64,000 bases of DNA from DASYAE01 sp036501535 (GTDB lineage: Bacteria > Actinomycetota > Actinomycetes > Streptomycetales > Catenulisporaceae). Shown here piece after piece: positions 23,386 to 32,061 of this stretch (position 1 is the stretch's first letter; every line of letters starts with the position of its first letter). Where the stretch lies: assembly GCA_036501535.1 (NCBI GenBank), contig DASYAE010000007.1:54274-118273 (forward strand), read 5' to 3'. Under the pieces are notes generated by a model. That model was not told the DNA's origin. It saw nothing but the letters and a program-made list of their open reading frames with translations, and made no database searches. Both the position numbers and the translations under genes were made by a program.

Positions 23386-25110
23386 TCACGCCGCGACGCT
23401 CTCCGCCGCGTGCGCCGGGTCGCCTGCTCCGGACGGCTGCCCCGAGCCGCGGCGCGGCAGCCAGGCCAGCACCACGACGGCCGCGAAGAACATGACGCAC
23501 GCGGCGACCAGGGTCGTGATGTGCATCGCGTGCAGGAATGCGTCGTTCGCCGGTGATATCACGTCTCTGACCTGCGGTCGGGTGGCCTGCTGCTGGGCGA
23601 CGAAGGCCTGTGTGGCCTGGATGGAGCCGGCTATGTCGTGCGCCGGGCCGGAGGGCACGCCGTGCGCCACCAGCAGCGGCTGGATGCGGCCCCGGTAGAC
23701 CGAGGTCAGCACGGTGCCCAGCACGGCGATGCCGAGCGCGCCGCCGACCTGGCGCACGGTGTTGTTGATCGAGGAGCCCACGCCGGCCCGCTCGCGCGGC
23801 AGCGATCCCATGACCGTGGTGGTGGCCGGCGGCATCACGTTGGCCATCGCCATGCCCTGGATGCTGGCCACCAGGCCGAAGATCCACATTGCCGAGTCCA
23901 CGGTGACCAGCTGGAACAGCAGGAACGAGACGCCGACCAGGGTGAGGCCCACGCAGGCGACCGCGCGCGCACCGAACCGCCGGACCATGCCCGCGGACAG
24001 CGGCGAGAAGATCACCTGCGTCGCGGCGAACGGCAGCAGCCAGAGGCCCGCGTGCAGCGGTGAATAGCCGCGCACCGACTGCAGATAGAAGGAGAAGAAG
24101 AACAGCCCGCCCATGAGCGCGAAGAAGGAGAGCCCGACCGAGATGACCGCGGCGGAGAACGGCCGGTTGCGGAAGAGCCGCACGTCCAGCGCCGGGAAGG
24201 CCACCCGCTGCTCCCACAGCACGAAGCAGGTCAGCAGGGCGAGGCCGCCGACGCCGGTGCCCCAGACGGTCGGGCTGCTCCAGTCGCCGTTGTCGCCGCC
24301 CTCGATGATGCCGTAGACCAGCGAGACCAGGCCGCCGGTGGACAGCAGCACGCCGATCGGGTCGAGCCGGCCCGGCCGCGGGTTCTTCGACTCCGGCACG
24401 ATGAAGATCATCACGACCAGCGCGATCGCGACGATCGGCACGTTGATCAGGAAGACCGAGCCCCACCAGAAGTTGTCCAGCAGCGCGCCGCCGACCACCG
24501 GGCCGATCGCGATGGCCAGGCCCACCGAGCCGGACCAGATGCCGATCGCCTTGCCCTGCTCCCGCCGAGGGAAGACGTTGCTGATCACGGCCAGGGTCGG
24601 CGGCATGATCGCGGCGCCGCTCAGGCCCATCGCGGCCCGCGCCGCGATCAGTTCGGCCGGGGTGGAGCAGTAGGCGCACAGCAGTGAGGAGAGGCCGAAC
24701 ATGAGCATGCCCAGCAGCAGGATGCGCTTGCGGCCCAGCCGGTCGGCCAGCAGGCCCCAGGTGAACAGCAGCCCGGCGAAGATCAGCGTGTAGGAGTTGA
24801 TCGCCCATTCCAGGTCGCTCTGGCTGGCGCCGATGCCGACCGGCGCCGGCTCCGAGATGGTCTTGAGCGCCACGTTCAGCACGGTGTTGTCGAGCACCAC
24901 GACCAGCAGCGCGAAGACCAGCACGCCCAGCACGATCCAGCGGCGCGGGTGGCCGTCGTCCCGGTTCTCGCCGGCCGGCGCGACGGCTGCGGCTCTCGTC
25001 CGCTCGACGTCTGCCCGGTCAGCACCTATCCGGCTCGGGGACGCCGCCCGGTCCTGCGGTTCGGCGCGGCTCCACTCCCCGGAGCCCTGTGTCGCAGAGT
25101 CCTGCGCCAT
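23386..25110 (-). CDS. DHA2-family MFS drug exporter
   Basis: This 574-residue transporter has about 14 membrane helices, the EmrB/QacA (DHA2) type of proton-driven multidrug exporter. Motifs include DNTVLNVALKTI in helix 1, LTWG-like FTWGLLADRLGRKRIL (motif A), and GLSGAAIMPPTLAVISNVFP (motif C region). An about 50-residue hydrophilic N-terminus precedes helix 1. GGAGGG precedes the ATG by 6 nt. It is co-transcribed with the TetR gene downstream. Its promoter at 25171-25199 overlaps a TetR-type palindrome. Confidence 0.92.
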   Translation of the reverse strand: MAQDSATQGSGEWSRAEPQDRAASPSRIGADRADVERTRAAAVAPAGENRDDGHPRRWIVLGVLVFALLVVVLDNTVLNVALKTISEPAPVGIGASQSDLEWAINSYTLIFAGLLFTWGLLADRLGRKRILLLGMLMFGLSSLLCAYCSTPAELIAARAAMGLSGAAIMPPTLAVISNVFPRREQGKAIGIWSGSVGLAIAIGPVVGGALLDNFWWGSVFLINVPIVAIALVVMIFIVPESKNPRPGRLDPIGVLLSTGGLVSLVYGIIEGGDNGDWSSPTVWGTGVGGLALLTCFVLWEQRVAFPALDVRLFRNRPFSAAVISVGLSFFALMGGLFFFSFYLQSVRGYSPLHAGLWLLPFAATQVIFSPLSAGMVRRFGARAVACVGLTLVGVSFLLFQLVTVDSAMWIFGLVASIQGMAMANVMPPATTTVMGSLPRERAGVGSSINNTVRQVGGALGIAVLGTVLTSVYRGRIQPLLVAHGVPSGPAHDIAGSIQATQAFVAQQQATRPQVRDVISPANDAFLHAMHITTLVAACVMFFAAVVVLAWLPRRGSGQPSGAGDPAHAAESVAA

Positions 25111-25170
25111 GGCGACCCTCCCTGGCTCACGGCCGGCGATGCGGGACGGCCCCGGATCGCCTCCGGTTCG

Positions 25171-25210
25171 AGACTAGTCCTCGCTAATTCAATACGCAAC
25201 CGTTCCGTAT
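25171..25210 (-). promoter_or_regulatory. MFS-tetR promoter with overlapping operator
   Basis: Read on the minus strand, -35 TTGCGT (25199-25194), a 17-bp spacer and -10 TAGTCT (25176-25171) form a good promoter. The palindrome ATACGCAACCGTTCCGTAT (25192-25210) pairs 8 of 9 positions about a central C and covers the -35, the expected place for repression by the TetR protein of this operon. Confidence 0.7.
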
Positions 25211-25342
25211 CGGTGAGTTGCGCGATCCCCTGACCCCGGGTCACCTGCGGGTGTAACAGCCGACACCGAGGAGGACATGGTTCTTAGATTAGCGCCGCCC
25301 ACCGACAGCGCGGCGCCCGGCGGACCTATCGAAGGGCAATAT

Positions 25343-25384
25343 AGATGGCATAGGCGCGGCGATCGTGCGGCGCCTATGCCATCT
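25343..25384 (-). terminator. Terminator after thiE
   Basis: A perfect 15-bp stem pairs AGATGGCATAGGCGC (25343-25357) with GCGCCTATGCCATCT (25370-25384) around a 12-nt loop. On the minus strand it starts 18 bp after the thiE stop and is followed by TATATTG, a modest T-rich tail. Confidence 0.7.
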
Positions 25385-25401
25385 GTTGCCATTGCCATCT
25401 A

Positions 25402-26118
25402 TCAAGCGGCGGCGCGCAATCGCTCGGCAAGCGCGGCCGCGGCCGCGCCGGGGTCCTCCGCATCGGTGATCGCGCGGACGACCACGACCCGCCGGGCGCC
25501 CGCCTCGAGCACCGCGCCGACCGTGTCCAGGTCGATGCCGCCGATCGCGAACCAAGGCGGGCCGGCCATTGACGCTGCGTCAGATGCATTTACCTCGCTA
25601 GGCGCGATAGGCGCAGCGACGCGCGCGGCGTACTCGACCAAGCCGAGGCCCGGCGCCGGCCGTCCCGGCTTGGTCGGCGTCGGCCAGCACGGTCCGACGC
25701 AGAAGTAGCCGGTCAGCGGATCGGCGAGGGCCGCGTCGACCTCGGCCGGCGCGTGCGTGGAGCGCCCGATCGCGACGCCGGTGCCGACGATCGCGCGGGC
25801 GGCGGCCGGCGGCAGGTCGTCCTGGCCCAGGTGCAGGATCGGCGCGCCGGCCGCGAACGCCACGTCCGCCCGGTCGTTCACCGCGAGCAGCCGGCCGTGC
25901 CGGTCGCAGGCCTCGGCGAAGACCTCGAGCAGCGCCAGCTCGCGGCGCGCCTCGAGGCCCTTCTGGCGCAGCTGGACTATGTCGACCCCGCCGGCGAGCA
26001 CGGCGTCGAGGAACTCGGGCAGGTCCCCCTGCCGCTCGCGGGCGTCCGTGCACAGGTAGAGCCGGGCCGCACTGATCCGCGGGACGGCGCCCGCCCCGGG
26101 GCTTTGTTGCCTATTCAT
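25402..26118 (-). CDS. thiE: Thiamine-phosphate synthase
   Basis: This 238-residue ThiE joins the pyrimidine and thiazole halves of thiamine. The TIM-barrel landmarks are LYLCTDAR, VDIVQLRQKG (pyrophosphate-binding), LLAVNDRADVA, LGQDDLP, GRSTHAPAE, FCVGPCWPTPTKPG and PPWFAIGGID. A stretch of about 12 extra residues (VNASDAASM) sits before PPWFAIGG; the DNA there is the TGACGCNGCGTCA palindrome. No riboswitch or SD is seen before the ATG. It lies next to the Rv2175c-like gene on the same strand (22-bp gap) and opposite to the thiOSG operon. Confidence 0.92.
   Translation of the reverse strand: MNRQQSPGAGAVPRISAARLYLCTDARERQGDLPEFLDAVLAGGVDIVQLRQKGLEARRELALLEVFAEACDRHGRLLAVNDRADVAFAAGAPILHLGQDDLPPAAARAIVGTGVAIGRSTHAPAEVDAALADPLTGYFCVGPCWPTPTKPGRPAPGLGLVEYAARVAAPIAPSEVNASDAASMAGPPWFAIGGIDLDTVGAVLEAGARRVVVVRAITDAEDPGAAAAALAERLRAAA
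25570..25582. repeat. TGACGCNGCGTCA palindrome, copy 3, inside thiE
   Basis: TGACGCTGCGTCA occurs within a non-conserved linker of ThiE. It has the same core as at 3330-3342 and the same arms as at 20-32. Being inside a codon-extended linker argues for a mobile or amplifying small repeat rather than an operator at this copy. Confidence 0.5.
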
Positions 26119-26140
26119 CGTGAGGACGCGCAGCCCGCCG

Positions 26141-26506
26141 CTAGAAGGCCAGCGCGTGCGCCCGGCGGCGCACCTCGGTGCCGCGGTTGCCCGCCAGCGC
26201 CTCCACCGGGGTGCCCGGCAGCGACTCGTCCGGCGTGAACAGCCAGCGCACCGCCTCGTCGGAACTGAAGTTGTTGTCCGCCAGCAGGGTCAGGGTGCCC
26301 GGAAGGCCCTTGAGGATCTGCCCGCCGTCAAGGAAGGCCGCTGGAACTTGCAAGGAGTTCGCCTCGCCCCGGCGCACCGCGACGAGCTGCTTCTCCTTCA
26401 GCAGCTGCCGGGCCCGGTTCGGCGGCAGCCCGAGCCGTTCGGCCACCTCAGGCAGGGTGAGCCAGGCGGGGACCAGCTGTTCAAGTTCGGTAGAGATGGG
26501 TGTCAC
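26141..26506 (-). CDS. Rv2175c-like DNA-binding protein
   Basis: This 121-residue winged helix-turn-helix protein resembles M. tuberculosis Rv2175c: LTLPEVAERLGLPPNRARQL, KQLVAVRRGEANSLQVPAAF, GGQILKGLPGTLTLLADNNF, AVRWLFTPDESLPGTPVEAL and EVRRRAHALAF. Rv2175c is a substrate of the kinase PknL, encoded beside it; here a PASTA kinase lies 3.4 kb away on the other strand. The start is GTG 26506, the first codon giving a family-like N-terminus (VTPISTELEQLV); an upstream ATG at 26602 adds unrelated residues. Confidence 0.85.
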   Translation of the reverse strand: MTPISTELEQLVPAWLTLPEVAERLGLPPNRARQLLKEKQLVAVRRGEANSLQVPAAFLDGGQILKGLPGTLTLLADNNFSSDEAVRWLFTPDESLPGTPVEALAGNRGTEVRRRAHALAF

Positions 26507-26644
26507 CCCACCAGAGTGCCACGGCAGGGGCGCGCGCCGCAGCGCCAATACCCGCATACCGTGTGAAGCCGCGCGCCCGCGCTGGGTAAATCGATATCGC
26601 ATCGTTTACCGCCCCTACAGAAAAACGGTTTAAGGTGGGCGCCC

Positions 26645-27193
26645 ATGAAGAACACCACGAGCCGGGCCGACGACGAGGTCGAGGCCGAAGAGGCCGAAGA
26701 GACCGAGGCCCCCGAGAACCCGTCGGAATCGGGCGCCGAGCTTTTCGAGGAGCCCGACGAGCTGTCCGAGCTCGACGAGGAGGACGAGGACGACGGCGAC
26801 GGGGACGAGGGCGGCTCCGGCGCGATCGCCGGCGGCTTCGGGATCGCCTCGCTGACCCTCGGGCTGCTGTCGATGACCGGGACCTGGCTCTCCAACGCCT
26901 ACGAGACCCGCGACGAACTCATCTACTCGGCGAAGACGTCGATCAACAGCACCGCCCAGGAATACCCGGTGTACGCCAGCATGTGGCACACCCAGGCCCT
27001 GTTCGGCATGATCTTCGCGCTGGCCTCGCTGCTGGTCGGCGCGGTCGTGCTGGCCTCGCCGAGCCTGCTGCTCAGCGGCCGCTCGCCGGGCTGGGCCCGC
27101 GGCCTGGCCCTCGGCGGCGTGATCGTCGGCGCGGTGGGCCTGATCCTCGGCCTGCTCGGCTGGTTCGGCGTCCTGGCGGCGCAGGTCTCCTAA
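26645..27193 (+). CDS. Acidic-tailed membrane protein
   Basis: This 182-residue protein has a very acidic N-terminus (residues 9-57, mostly Glu/Asp, with ELDEEDEDDGDGDEGG) followed by three hydrophobic helices (about 60-79, 114-138, 150-178). Its position between the Rv2175c-like and thiO genes matches, from memory, a conserved Streptomyces membrane protein of unknown function. TAAGGT lies 8 nt before the ATG and no SD is seen, so it is probably leaderless. It is divergent from the Rv2175c-like gene. Confidence 0.75.
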   Translation: MKNTTSRADDEVEAEEAEETEAPENPSESGAELFEEPDELSELDEEDEDDGDGDEGGSGAIAGGFGIASLTLGLLSMTGTWLSNAYETRDELIYSAKTSINSTAQEYPVYASMWHTQALFGMIFALASLLVGAVVLASPSLLLSGRSPGWARGLALGGVIVGAVGLILGLLGWFGVLAAQVS

Positions 27194-27227
27194 GCAATCC
27201 ATACGGCCCAACGCAACGGGGGCGCCC

Positions 27228-27252
27228 GCGCCGACGCGCGATCGGCGCCCCC
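27228..27252 (+). terminator. Terminator hairpin before the thi operon
   Basis: GGGGGCGCC (27228-27236) pairs perfectly with GGCGCCCCC (27244-27252). It ends transcription of the acidic membrane protein gene, and the thi operon -10 element TAAACT (27257-27262) follows at once. Confidence 0.65.
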
Positions 27253-27314
27253 GGGCTAAACTCTGCCCCGATACCAAGTGAGCTGTTTCAGCACCACCGG
27301 GTATCACCGAGCAC

Positions 27315-27387
27315 CACCGAGCACGGGAGCCCGCCGCGGCGGGTTGAGAGGGGAACGCGAGCGGTTCCCGACCGTTGGAACCTGGCC
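27315..27387 (+). promoter_or_regulatory. TPP riboswitch (thi box)
   Basis: The conserved thiamine pyrophosphate aptamer segments are present in order: ACGGGAGCCC, GGGTTGAGAGGGG (thi-box CTGAGA variant), then GACCGTTGGAACCTGG. It lies 40 bp before thiO. A promoter with -10 TAAACT at 27257-27262 would give an untranslated leader of about 160 nt. The hairpin GCGACC-GCGCGT-GGTCGC (27391-27408) between aptamer and SD (GGAGGG) probably belongs to the expression platform, controlling translation start. Confidence 0.93.
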
Positions 27388-27428
27388 TTGGCGACCGCGC
27401 GTGGTCGCGAGGGCGGAGGGAGCGCACC

Positions 27429-28718
27429 ATGCAGGCGGATGTCCCGGCCGATCCGGCCCCGGCCCCGCAGCCGGCCGTCCACCCGGCCCCCACTGCGGCC
27501 GTGTCCTCGACAGCCGTGTCCTCGACGGCGCTGTCCCCCGTGCCCTCGGTCATCCCCCGCGCCCGGCCCGATTCCGGGCTGGACGCGGTCATCATCGGGG
27601 CGGGCCTGATCGGGCTGGCCGTGGCCTGGCGCGCGGCGCAGCGGGGCCTGCGGGTGGCGCTGGCGGATCCCGAGCCCGGCTCGGGCGCGTCGTACGCGGC
27701 GGCCGGCATGCTCGCCCCGGTCACCGAGGCGCACTACGGCGAGGAGCGGCTGCTCCGCCTCAATCTGGCCTCCGCCCGGCGGTACGCCGCCTTCGCGGAA
27801 GAGCTCGAACAGGTCGCCGGCACCCCATCGGGCTACACCGCCCGGGGGACTTTGGCGGTCGCTTTCAGCCAGGACGACCGCACGGCGCTCGACGAGCTGG
27901 CCGCGTTCCACCGCCGCCTCGGGCTCGAGTCCGAGCCGGTGGACGCGCGCGGCTGCCGTGCGCTTGAGCCGCTGCTCTCGCCACAGGTGCAGGGCGGCCT
28001 CCATGTGGCCGGCGACCATCAGGTGGACAACCGCCAGTTGGTCGCGGCGCTGCTCGCCGCCATCGGCAGGGTGCACGTACCGCTGCACCGCCATCCGGTG
28101 ACCGAACTGCTCGTCGTGCAGGGCACGGCGGTCGGCGTCCGCCTGGCCACCGGAGAAGCCTTATACGCCGAACGAGTGGTCTTGGCGGCCGGCTGCCGGT
28201 CCGGCTCGCTGCCGGGCCTGCCACCCGGCGCCCTGCCCTCGATCCGGCCGGTGAAGGGCCAGATCCTGCGCCTTTCGGTGACTCCGGGCGTGGCGCCGTT
28301 CCTCGGCCGCGCGGTGCGCGGGCTGGTCCGCGGAGCGCAGGTCTACCTCGTGCCGCGGGACCACGGCGAGCTGGTGGTCGGCGCGACCGTCGAGGAGCTC
28401 GGCTTCGACGCGCAGGTGACCGCGGGCGGCGTGTACGAGCTGCTGCGCGGGGCGCGCGAGTTGGTGCCCGGCATCAGCGAGCTGCCGCTGACCGAGGCGC
28501 ACGCCGGGCTGCGGCCGGGCACGCCGGACAACGCGCCGGTCATCGGCCCGACCGACCTGCCGGGCCTGATCGCGGCCACCGGGCACTACCGCAACGGCGT
28601 GCTGCTCACGCCGGTGACAGCCGACGCGGTCGCGCAACTGCTGGCCGATGGCGAGCTGCCGGAAGAGGCGCGCGGCTTCGAGCCGCAGCGGTTCACCGCG
28701 GAGAGGGCGAGCGCGTGA
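27429..28718 (+). CDS. thiO: Glycine oxidase
   Basis: This 429-residue flavoenzyme oxidises glycine to iminoglycine for thiazole synthesis. The FAD fold is VIIGAGLIGLAVAW (55-68), and GSGASYAAAGMLAPVTEAHY and the C-terminal GLRPGTPDNAPVIGP with TGHYRNGVLLTP are typical. An about 50-residue Pro/Ala/Ser N-terminal extension, partly encoded by 15-bp repeats (GTGTCCTCGACAGCC, GTGTCCTCGACGGCG), precedes the domain. The ATG at 27429 has GGAGGG 8 nt upstream. It is the first gene of thiO-thiS-thiG under TPP riboswitch control; its stop overlaps the thiS start by 4 nt (GTGA). Confidence 0.94.
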   Translation: MQADVPADPAPAPQPAVHPAPTAAVSSTAVSSTALSPVPSVIPRARPDSGLDAVIIGAGLIGLAVAWRAAQRGLRVALADPEPGSGASYAAAGMLAPVTEAHYGEERLLRLNLASARRYAAFAEELEQVAGTPSGYTARGTLAVAFSQDDRTALDELAAFHRRLGLESEPVDARGCRALEPLLSPQVQGGLHVAGDHQVDNRQLVAALLAAIGRVHVPLHRHPVTELLVVQGTAVGVRLATGEALYAERVVLAAGCRSGSLPGLPPGALPSIRPVKGQILRLSVTPGVAPFLGRAVRGLVRGAQVYLVPRDHGELVVGATVEELGFDAQVTAGGVYELLRGARELVPGISELPLTEAHAGLRPGTPDNAPVIGPTDLPGLIAATGHYRNGVLLTPVTADAVAQLLADGELPEEARGFEPQRFTAERASA

Positions 28719-28927
28719 GCGGCGCCATCACGATCACCGTGAACGGCACCACAGCTGACTATCCGACAGGCACGACGGTAGAGACGGTCGTGGATGCGGT
28801 GAGCCCGACGAGGAACGGGATCGCCGTCGCGGTCGCAGAAGACGTAGTGCCTAAGGCGCAGTGGGGCTCACGGCAGCTGCGCGACGGCGACCACGTGGAG
28901 ATCCTGACCGCGGTCCAAGGCGGCTGA
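28715..28927 (+). CDS. thiS: Sulfur carrier protein ThiS
   Basis: This 70-residue ubiquitin-fold sulfur carrier ends VQGG; the C-terminal glycine becomes a thiocarboxylate that donates sulfur to the thiazole ring. The GTG start overlaps the thiO stop, implying translational coupling. The adenylating partner ThiF/MoeB is not in this window. Confidence 0.93.
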   Translation: MSGAITITVNGTTADYPTGTTVETVVDAVSPTRNGIAVAVAEDVVPKAQWGSRQLRDGDHVEILTAVQGG

Positions 28928-28981
28928 GCCGCTATCGCACTCGCCCTTGAGGAAGCTTGAGGAAGAAGGGGGGCGACCGCC

Positions 28982-29839
28982 GTGTCGCCGATGATCACCG
29001 ACCGACAGACCGATGCAGAGCTGCCTGACACAGCTCCTCCAACTAACACAGCGTCAGACGCCGGGCCGGCCGACGAATTCGTGCTCGGCGGCCGCGCCTT
29101 CGGGTCCCGGCTGATCATGGGCACCGGCGGCGCGCCGAGCCTGGCCGCGCTGGAAGCGGCGTTGGTCGCGTCCGGCACCGAGCTGACGACCGTGGCCCTG
29201 CGCCGGATCGCGCCCGGCACGTCGGGCTCGGTGCTGGATCTGATCGCGCGCCTGGGCATCACGGTCCTGCCTAACACCGCCGGCTGTCATACGGCATTCG
29301 AGGCAGTGCGCACCGCCCGAATGGCCCGCGAGGCGTTGGACACCGATTGGGTGAAACTCGAAGTGATCGCGGACGAAGACACCCTGCTGCCTGACCCGAT
29401 CGAGTTGCTCGACGCCGCGACGACCCTGGTCGCCGACGGATTCACCGTGCTGCCCTACACCAACGACGACCCCGTGCTGGCCAAGCGCCTGGAGCAGGCC
29501 GGCTGCGCGGCGGTGATGCCGCTCGGCGCGCCGATCGGGTCAGGGCTCGGCGTGCGCAACCCGCACAACATCGAGCTGATGGTCGACGCGGCCCGGGTGC
29601 CGGTCATCCTCGACGCGGGCGTGGGCACCGCCTCAGACGCCGCACTGGCCATGGAGCTGGGCTGCGCGGCCGTCCTGCTGGCCTCGGCGGTCACCCGGGC
29701 GCAGGAGCCCGCGACGATGGCCGCCGCGATGCGCCACGCGGTGGCCGGCGGCCGGCTGGCCCGCCGCGCCGGACGGATCCCGAAGCGGTACCTGGCCCGC
29801 GCCTCGTCCCCCGGCGCTGCGGAAACGCCGGCGTTCTGA
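28982..29839 (+). CDS. thiG: Thiazole synthase
   Basis: This 285-residue TIM-barrel enzyme builds thiazole phosphate from deoxyxylulose phosphate, iminoglycine and ThiS-thiocarboxylate. Landmarks are RLIMGTGGAPS, TVALRRI, NTAGCHTAFEAVRTARMARE, DTDWVKLEVI (Schiff-base lysine), LPYTNDDPVLAKRLE, MPLGAPIGSGLGVRNP and ILDAGVGTASDAALAMELG. About 30 N-terminal residues are a non-conserved Thr/Asp/Pro extension. The SD is GGGGGG (28968-28973), the exact complement of the C6 loops of the 6C-like RNA. GTG start; third gene of the riboswitch operon. Confidence 0.95.
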   Translation: MSPMITDRQTDAELPDTAPPTNTASDAGPADEFVLGGRAFGSRLIMGTGGAPSLAALEAALVASGTELTTVALRRIAPGTSGSVLDLIARLGITVLPNTAGCHTAFEAVRTARMAREALDTDWVKLEVIADEDTLLPDPIELLDAATTLVADGFTVLPYTNDDPVLAKRLEQAGCAAVMPLGAPIGSGLGVRNPHNIELMVDAARVPVILDAGVGTASDAALAMELGCAAVLLASAVTRAQEPATMAAAMRHAVAGGRLARRAGRIPKRYLARASSPGAAETPAF

Positions 29840-29932
29840 GGCCGTCTCAATACCGAACCGGGTTCGTCTGAATACAGAAACGCAAAGTTCCCGAGACCGC
29901 TTCGTCCGGCTCAGCGCCTACACTTCGGAATT

Positions 29933-31831
29933 GTGGAAGCAACTGCCCGGGCGGGGAACCTGGACGGCGCGCTGATCGGGCGGACGCTCGACGGCCGGTA
30001 CGCCGTCCAGTCCCGGGTTGCTCAAGGTGGCATGGCGACGGTGTACCGCGCCTGGGACAACCGGCTCGACCGGCTGGTCGCGCTGAAGGTGATCGACCCC
30101 GCGCTGGCCGTCCACCCGGAGTACGTCGACCGCTTCATCAAGGAGGCCAAGGCCGCGGCGCGGCTGAGCCACCCGAACATCGTGGCGGTGTTCGACCAGT
30201 CGGCGCTGCCCGCGCTGCGCGGCGGGAACGGCCGCCCGGCCCAGCCCCCGCTCGCCTATCTGGCCATGGAATACGTGCCTGGGCAGACGCTGCGCCAGCT
30301 GCTCGGGCGGCGCGGGCGGCTCAGCCCGCGCGAGGCGCTGGACATCATGGACGCCGTGCTGGCCGGGCTGGCCGCGGCGCACCGGGCCGGGATCGTGCAC
30401 CGGGACGTGAAGCCGGAGAACGTGCTGCTGAGCGAGGAGGCGCTGCAGCAGCAGAACTCGTACTCGGCGGCGGTCAAGGTGACCGACTTCGGCCTGGCCC
30501 GCACCGCGCCGGTCGACCCCGCCGGGACCCGCACCGCGGCGCTGACCCGGCACGGCAACGGCTCGAGCAGCCGGGTTCCCGAGGAGGCGACCCGGATCGG
30601 CGGCGGCATCATCGGCACGGTGTCCTACCTCGCGCCGGAACTGGTGCTGCGCGGGGCCTGCGACGCCCGCTCGGACGTGTACTCGGCCGGCATCATGCTG
30701 TTCGAGCTGCTGACCGGGCGCAAGCCGTTCGCCGGCGGCACCCCGGTGGAGATCGCGCACCGGCACGTCACCGACCGCGTCCCGCCGCCCTCCCGGCTCG
30801 TGCCCGGCCTCGACCCGGCGCTCGACGCGCTGGTCGCCGAGGCCTGCGCGCGCGAGCCCAACCACCGCCCGGCCGACGCCGCGGCGATGCGCGCCCGGCT
30901 GCGCACCGTGTACGCGAACCTCCCCGACACGGTGCTGGACAGCACGTCCGCGTTCGCCAAGACCCTGCCTACTGCGCACGCCGCGCGTCCCGCGCCGGCC
31001 GACGCGTATCCGGACTCGACCCGGGTCGACCCGGCGGCGCCACAGCACACCCGGCTGCTCGACGAGCACCCGGCGGCCTCCCGGCAGGGGCCGCAGCGCG
31101 TCAAGCCGCGCACCTCTCCGCGGCAGTCCTACAAGGTGCAGACCTCGGCCCGGCGGCGGCCCACCAAGGGCCTGATCATCTTCATCGTCGTGCTGCTGCT
31201 GGCCGCCGCGGTCGGGATCGGCGCCTGGCTCTACGGCCAGTTCGCCTTCGAGTCCACGCCGAGCCTGGTGGGCCTGTCGCAGAGCCAGGCCAAGGCCGAG
31301 CTCGACAAGGTCGGTCTGAAGTCCGAGTTCACCTCCGGCTACAGCCCGACGGTCCCGGCCGGCGACGTGGTCTCCAGCCATCCCGGCGCGGGCGTGTCCG
31401 TGCGCGACGGCTCGACGGTCACGCTGACCATCTCCAAGGGCCCTGACACGGTCGCGGTGCCCGGCGTGACCGGGTTGACCCAGGACCAGGCCACCACGAA
31501 GCTGAGCGCCGCCGGATTCCACCCGGTGATAGCGGCCACGCAGGTCTCCTCGACCTCCGTGGCGATCGGCTCGGTGGTCTCCTGCACGCCGTCGGGCGCG
31601 GCCGCACCCGGAGCGACGGTGACCCTCACGCTGTCCAGCGGGCCGCCCCAGGTCCGGGTCGACAACGTGGTGGGCGAGAGCGTCGAGCAGGCCACTGCGA
31701 CGTTGCAGGCGCAGGGCTTCAACGTGAAGACGACCAGGGTGCTGCCGCTGGTCGACTCGGTCGGCTCGCAGAGCCCGGGGGCCGGCGACAACGCCACTTA
31801 CGGCTCGACGGTCACTCTGTACATCTACTGA
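29933..31831 (+). CDS. PASTA-domain Ser/Thr protein kinase
   Basis: This 632-residue receptor-type kinase is PknL/PknB-like. The cytoplasmic kinase domain (about 23-330) has an ATP lysine in ALKVI (Lys52), HRDVKPEN (Asp158), DFG (185-187) and GTVSYLAPE. A Pro/Arg-rich juxtamembrane linker follows, then one membrane helix (413-435) and three extracellular PASTA repeats (about 441-505, 506-571, 572-632) that sense peptidoglycan fragments. The GTG start follows TACACT by 8 nt, no SD, so it is leaderless. The nearby Rv2175c-like protein is its probable substrate by analogy with PknL. Confidence 0.94.
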   Translation: MEATARAGNLDGALIGRTLDGRYAVQSRVAQGGMATVYRAWDNRLDRLVALKVIDPALAVHPEYVDRFIKEAKAAARLSHPNIVAVFDQSALPALRGGNGRPAQPPLAYLAMEYVPGQTLRQLLGRRGRLSPREALDIMDAVLAGLAAAHRAGIVHRDVKPENVLLSEEALQQQNSYSAAVKVTDFGLARTAPVDPAGTRTAALTRHGNGSSSRVPEEATRIGGGIIGTVSYLAPELVLRGACDARSDVYSAGIMLFELLTGRKPFAGGTPVEIAHRHVTDRVPPPSRLVPGLDPALDALVAEACAREPNHRPADAAAMRARLRTVYANLPDTVLDSTSAFAKTLPTAHAARPAPADAYPDSTRVDPAAPQHTRLLDEHPAASRQGPQRVKPRTSPRQSYKVQTSARRRPTKGLIIFIVVLLLAAAVGIGAWLYGQFAFESTPSLVGLSQSQAKAELDKVGLKSEFTSGYSPTVPAGDVVSSHPGAGVSVRDGSTVTLTISKGPDTVAVPGVTGLTQDQATTKLSAAGFHPVIAATQVSSTSVAIGSVVSCTPSGAAAPGATVTLTLSSGPPQVRVDNVVGESVEQATATLQAQGFNVKTTRVLPLVDSVGSQSPGAGDNATYGSTVTLYIY

Positions 31832-32061
31832 CCATGTCTGCTGACATCCGCTGACGGCGCGTCGACAATCCGAAGGTCGTTGCCCTGATCGGGTGTCAGA
31901 ATGTTCTTCCCCGGGAGATCCCCGGCCTCTACGATTGAGCCAGCAGCGCCGGAGCACGCGCGGGTGGCTTCGGAGCGACCCGGCACGGCGCTCGACCCTG
32001 TCCCCGAGGGCCGCCGCCCGCCGGTTCCGCCGGCGAGAGGCCGGCCGTAAACGGAGCGCCG

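Noticed and set aside
23386..25110. Exporter and TetR pair as part of a biosynthetic cluster
   Set aside because: No biosynthetic genes flank it; neighbours are conserved core genes.
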